Below are positions 14,008-14,451 of a DNA stretch of 14,451 nucleotides, piece after piece. The position numbers and the translations under genes are program-made. Below the pieces are notes generated by a model that saw only the letters and a list, made by a program, of their open reading frames with translations, was not told the origin of the DNA and made no database searches. Source of the stretch: Leptospira licerasiae serovar Varillal str. VAR 010 (GTDB lineage Bacteria > Spirochaetota > Leptospiria > Leptospirales > Leptospiraceae); NCBI RefSeq assembly GCF_000244755.1, contig NZ_AHOO02000001.1:1-14451 (forward strand), written 5' to 3'. Every line of letters starts with the position of its first letter. Positions within the stretch are counted from its first letter, which is position 1.

Positions 14008-14176
14008 GTATAACTAACAGCTTGCCACTACGCTTCGGGCTTGCTTCGCAACCCTCGCTTGGCCTTCGGCACATTGGCTTCTGTCACTCGTCTTGCAGGG
14101 CAAGTCTCGTGCCAGTCTCTAACGCCTCCTTCGGAGGCTCAGAGTCGCCAACGTCGGCAAGCGTTGGACGTTAGGC
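14008..14176 (+). other. attC site 18 (169 bp, long class)
   Basis: R'' gtataac at 14008-14014 and R' gttaggc at 14170-14176. Class D, nearly identical to site 15 (differences mainly GCCGCAGCGC versus GCCACTACGC and CGCCTTG versus CGTCTTG), with the same extra GCCTCC/GGAGGC hairpin. Confidence 0.95.
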
Positions 14177-14451
14177 GAACATCCGATAAATTCTTTCTTT
14201 TTTATTTTAGGGTAAAATATTCTTTAGAAAGAGCCGTGCAAAATCTTTCGTATGTTAGCCCGCTCCTGAGATGCTCTGGTGCAGAGCTATGGAGTTTCAT
14301 CTTGTTGATTAGATTGCAGTTTGGGGACTTTAACTGGTCCCGTAATCGGAGCGGAGATCTGGCATCTGAAAGTAGTATTTTACCGAAACCGCAATTTACT
14401 GAAGTATAAAAATGCAACTATTTGGAATGCACCGTTTTTGGATCGGACGTC
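14171..14451 (+). repeat. Repeated cassette without a convincing gene, copy 3 (cut by window edge)
   Basis: Third copy of the cassette at 370-652, differing from copy 1 at about ten positions and 1 nt in length near the T-rich start. The window ends at gatcggacgtc, where copies 1 and 2 continue into the R'' box of their attC, so only the attC is missing. The minus-strand 71-codon frame with ATG is present (14202-14417). Confidence 0.75.

Larger units (their letters stand above)
1..14451 (+). mobile_element. Integron gene-cassette array (internal segment)
   Basis: Eighteen homologous GC-rich attC sites in one orientation separate AT-rich cassettes, nearly all holding one gene or one toxin-antitoxin pair on the + strand. 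Each attC begins with an R'' box ending in AAC and ends with an R' box starting with GTT, next to a conserved TTGGTC or TTGGAC. By the established model a tyrosine recombinase (IntI) cuts the bottom strand of a folded attC between G and TT of the R' box, so each cassette runs from one such TT to the next G. No integrase gene or attI is seen. Three attC length classes (140-142, 153-157 and 169 bp) are mixed, which suggests cassettes of several origins. Confidence 0.96.

Noticed and set aside
220..14176. CRISPR array from regularly spaced repeats
   Set aside because: Repeats are 140-169 bp and varied, spacing is 0.4-1.2 kb and contains genes; they have the R/L box structure of attC sites.

Overview
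The window is a stretch of a sessile-type integron cassette array. Eighteen complete attC recombination sites (140-169 bp) recur every 0.4-1.2 kb, all in the same orientation. Each runs from an R'' box (RNYYAAC) on the left to an R' box (GTTRNNY) on the right. They delimit 17 complete gene cassettes, the tail of one to the left and most of another to the right. Every recognisable gene is on the + strand and ends at or just before an attC, so the integrase and attI would be expected outside the window, to the left. No integrase is present here. The genes are AT-rich while the attC sites are GC-rich. The MazEF-type pair resembles the leptospiral ChpIK system as I remember it, so a spirochaete, most likely Leptospira, is my inference; the sequence alone does not prove it.

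Layout, left to right: (1) C-terminus of a membrane protein; (2) a cassette without a convincing gene, found three times in the window; (3) a frameshifted relic resembling WapI-type immunity proteins; (4) an RHH antitoxin (frameshifted tail) and PIN-domain toxin; (5) a basic unknown protein; (6) a secreted L,D-transpeptidase; (7) an unknown gene running into its attC; (8) a SIR2-domain protein; (9) a single-pass membrane protein; (10) second copy of cassette 2; (11) a DUF3800 protein; (12) an unknown protein with a possible degenerate nuclease core; (13) a membrane protein with three predicted membrane segments; (14) an unknown soluble protein; (15) a MepB-family protein; (16) a membrane protein with four predicted segments; (17) an exported unknown protein; (18) an RHH antitoxin and MazF/PemK toxin (ChpIK-like); (19) third copy of cassette 2.

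The cassettes do not form a pathway. They are an accessory pool with a bias to toxin-antitoxin, immunity and possible defence functions (SIR2, DUF3800), plus exported and membrane proteins. The two toxin-antitoxin cassettes carry their own promoters and operators and may stabilise the array. Three cassettes (4, 15, 18) have a promoter whose -10 box lies exactly 6 nt before the ATG, predicting leaderless mRNAs; cassette 11 may do the same with a weaker box. Cassette 5 has a TATAAT placed 17 nt from a TTGGTC that lies in the preceding attC.

The most unusual signal is in the cassette ends. In all 17 complete cassettes the unique sequence at the left end is complementary to that at the right end for about 15-19 bp, well beyond the 7-bp R boxes. 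In every one the pairing is interrupted by an A (left) opposite C (right) at position 11 or 12 from the crossover G. On the opposite strand that pair is a T-G wobble, so the bottom strand can pair there and the top strand cannot. The L boxes also covary in at least four sequence classes.
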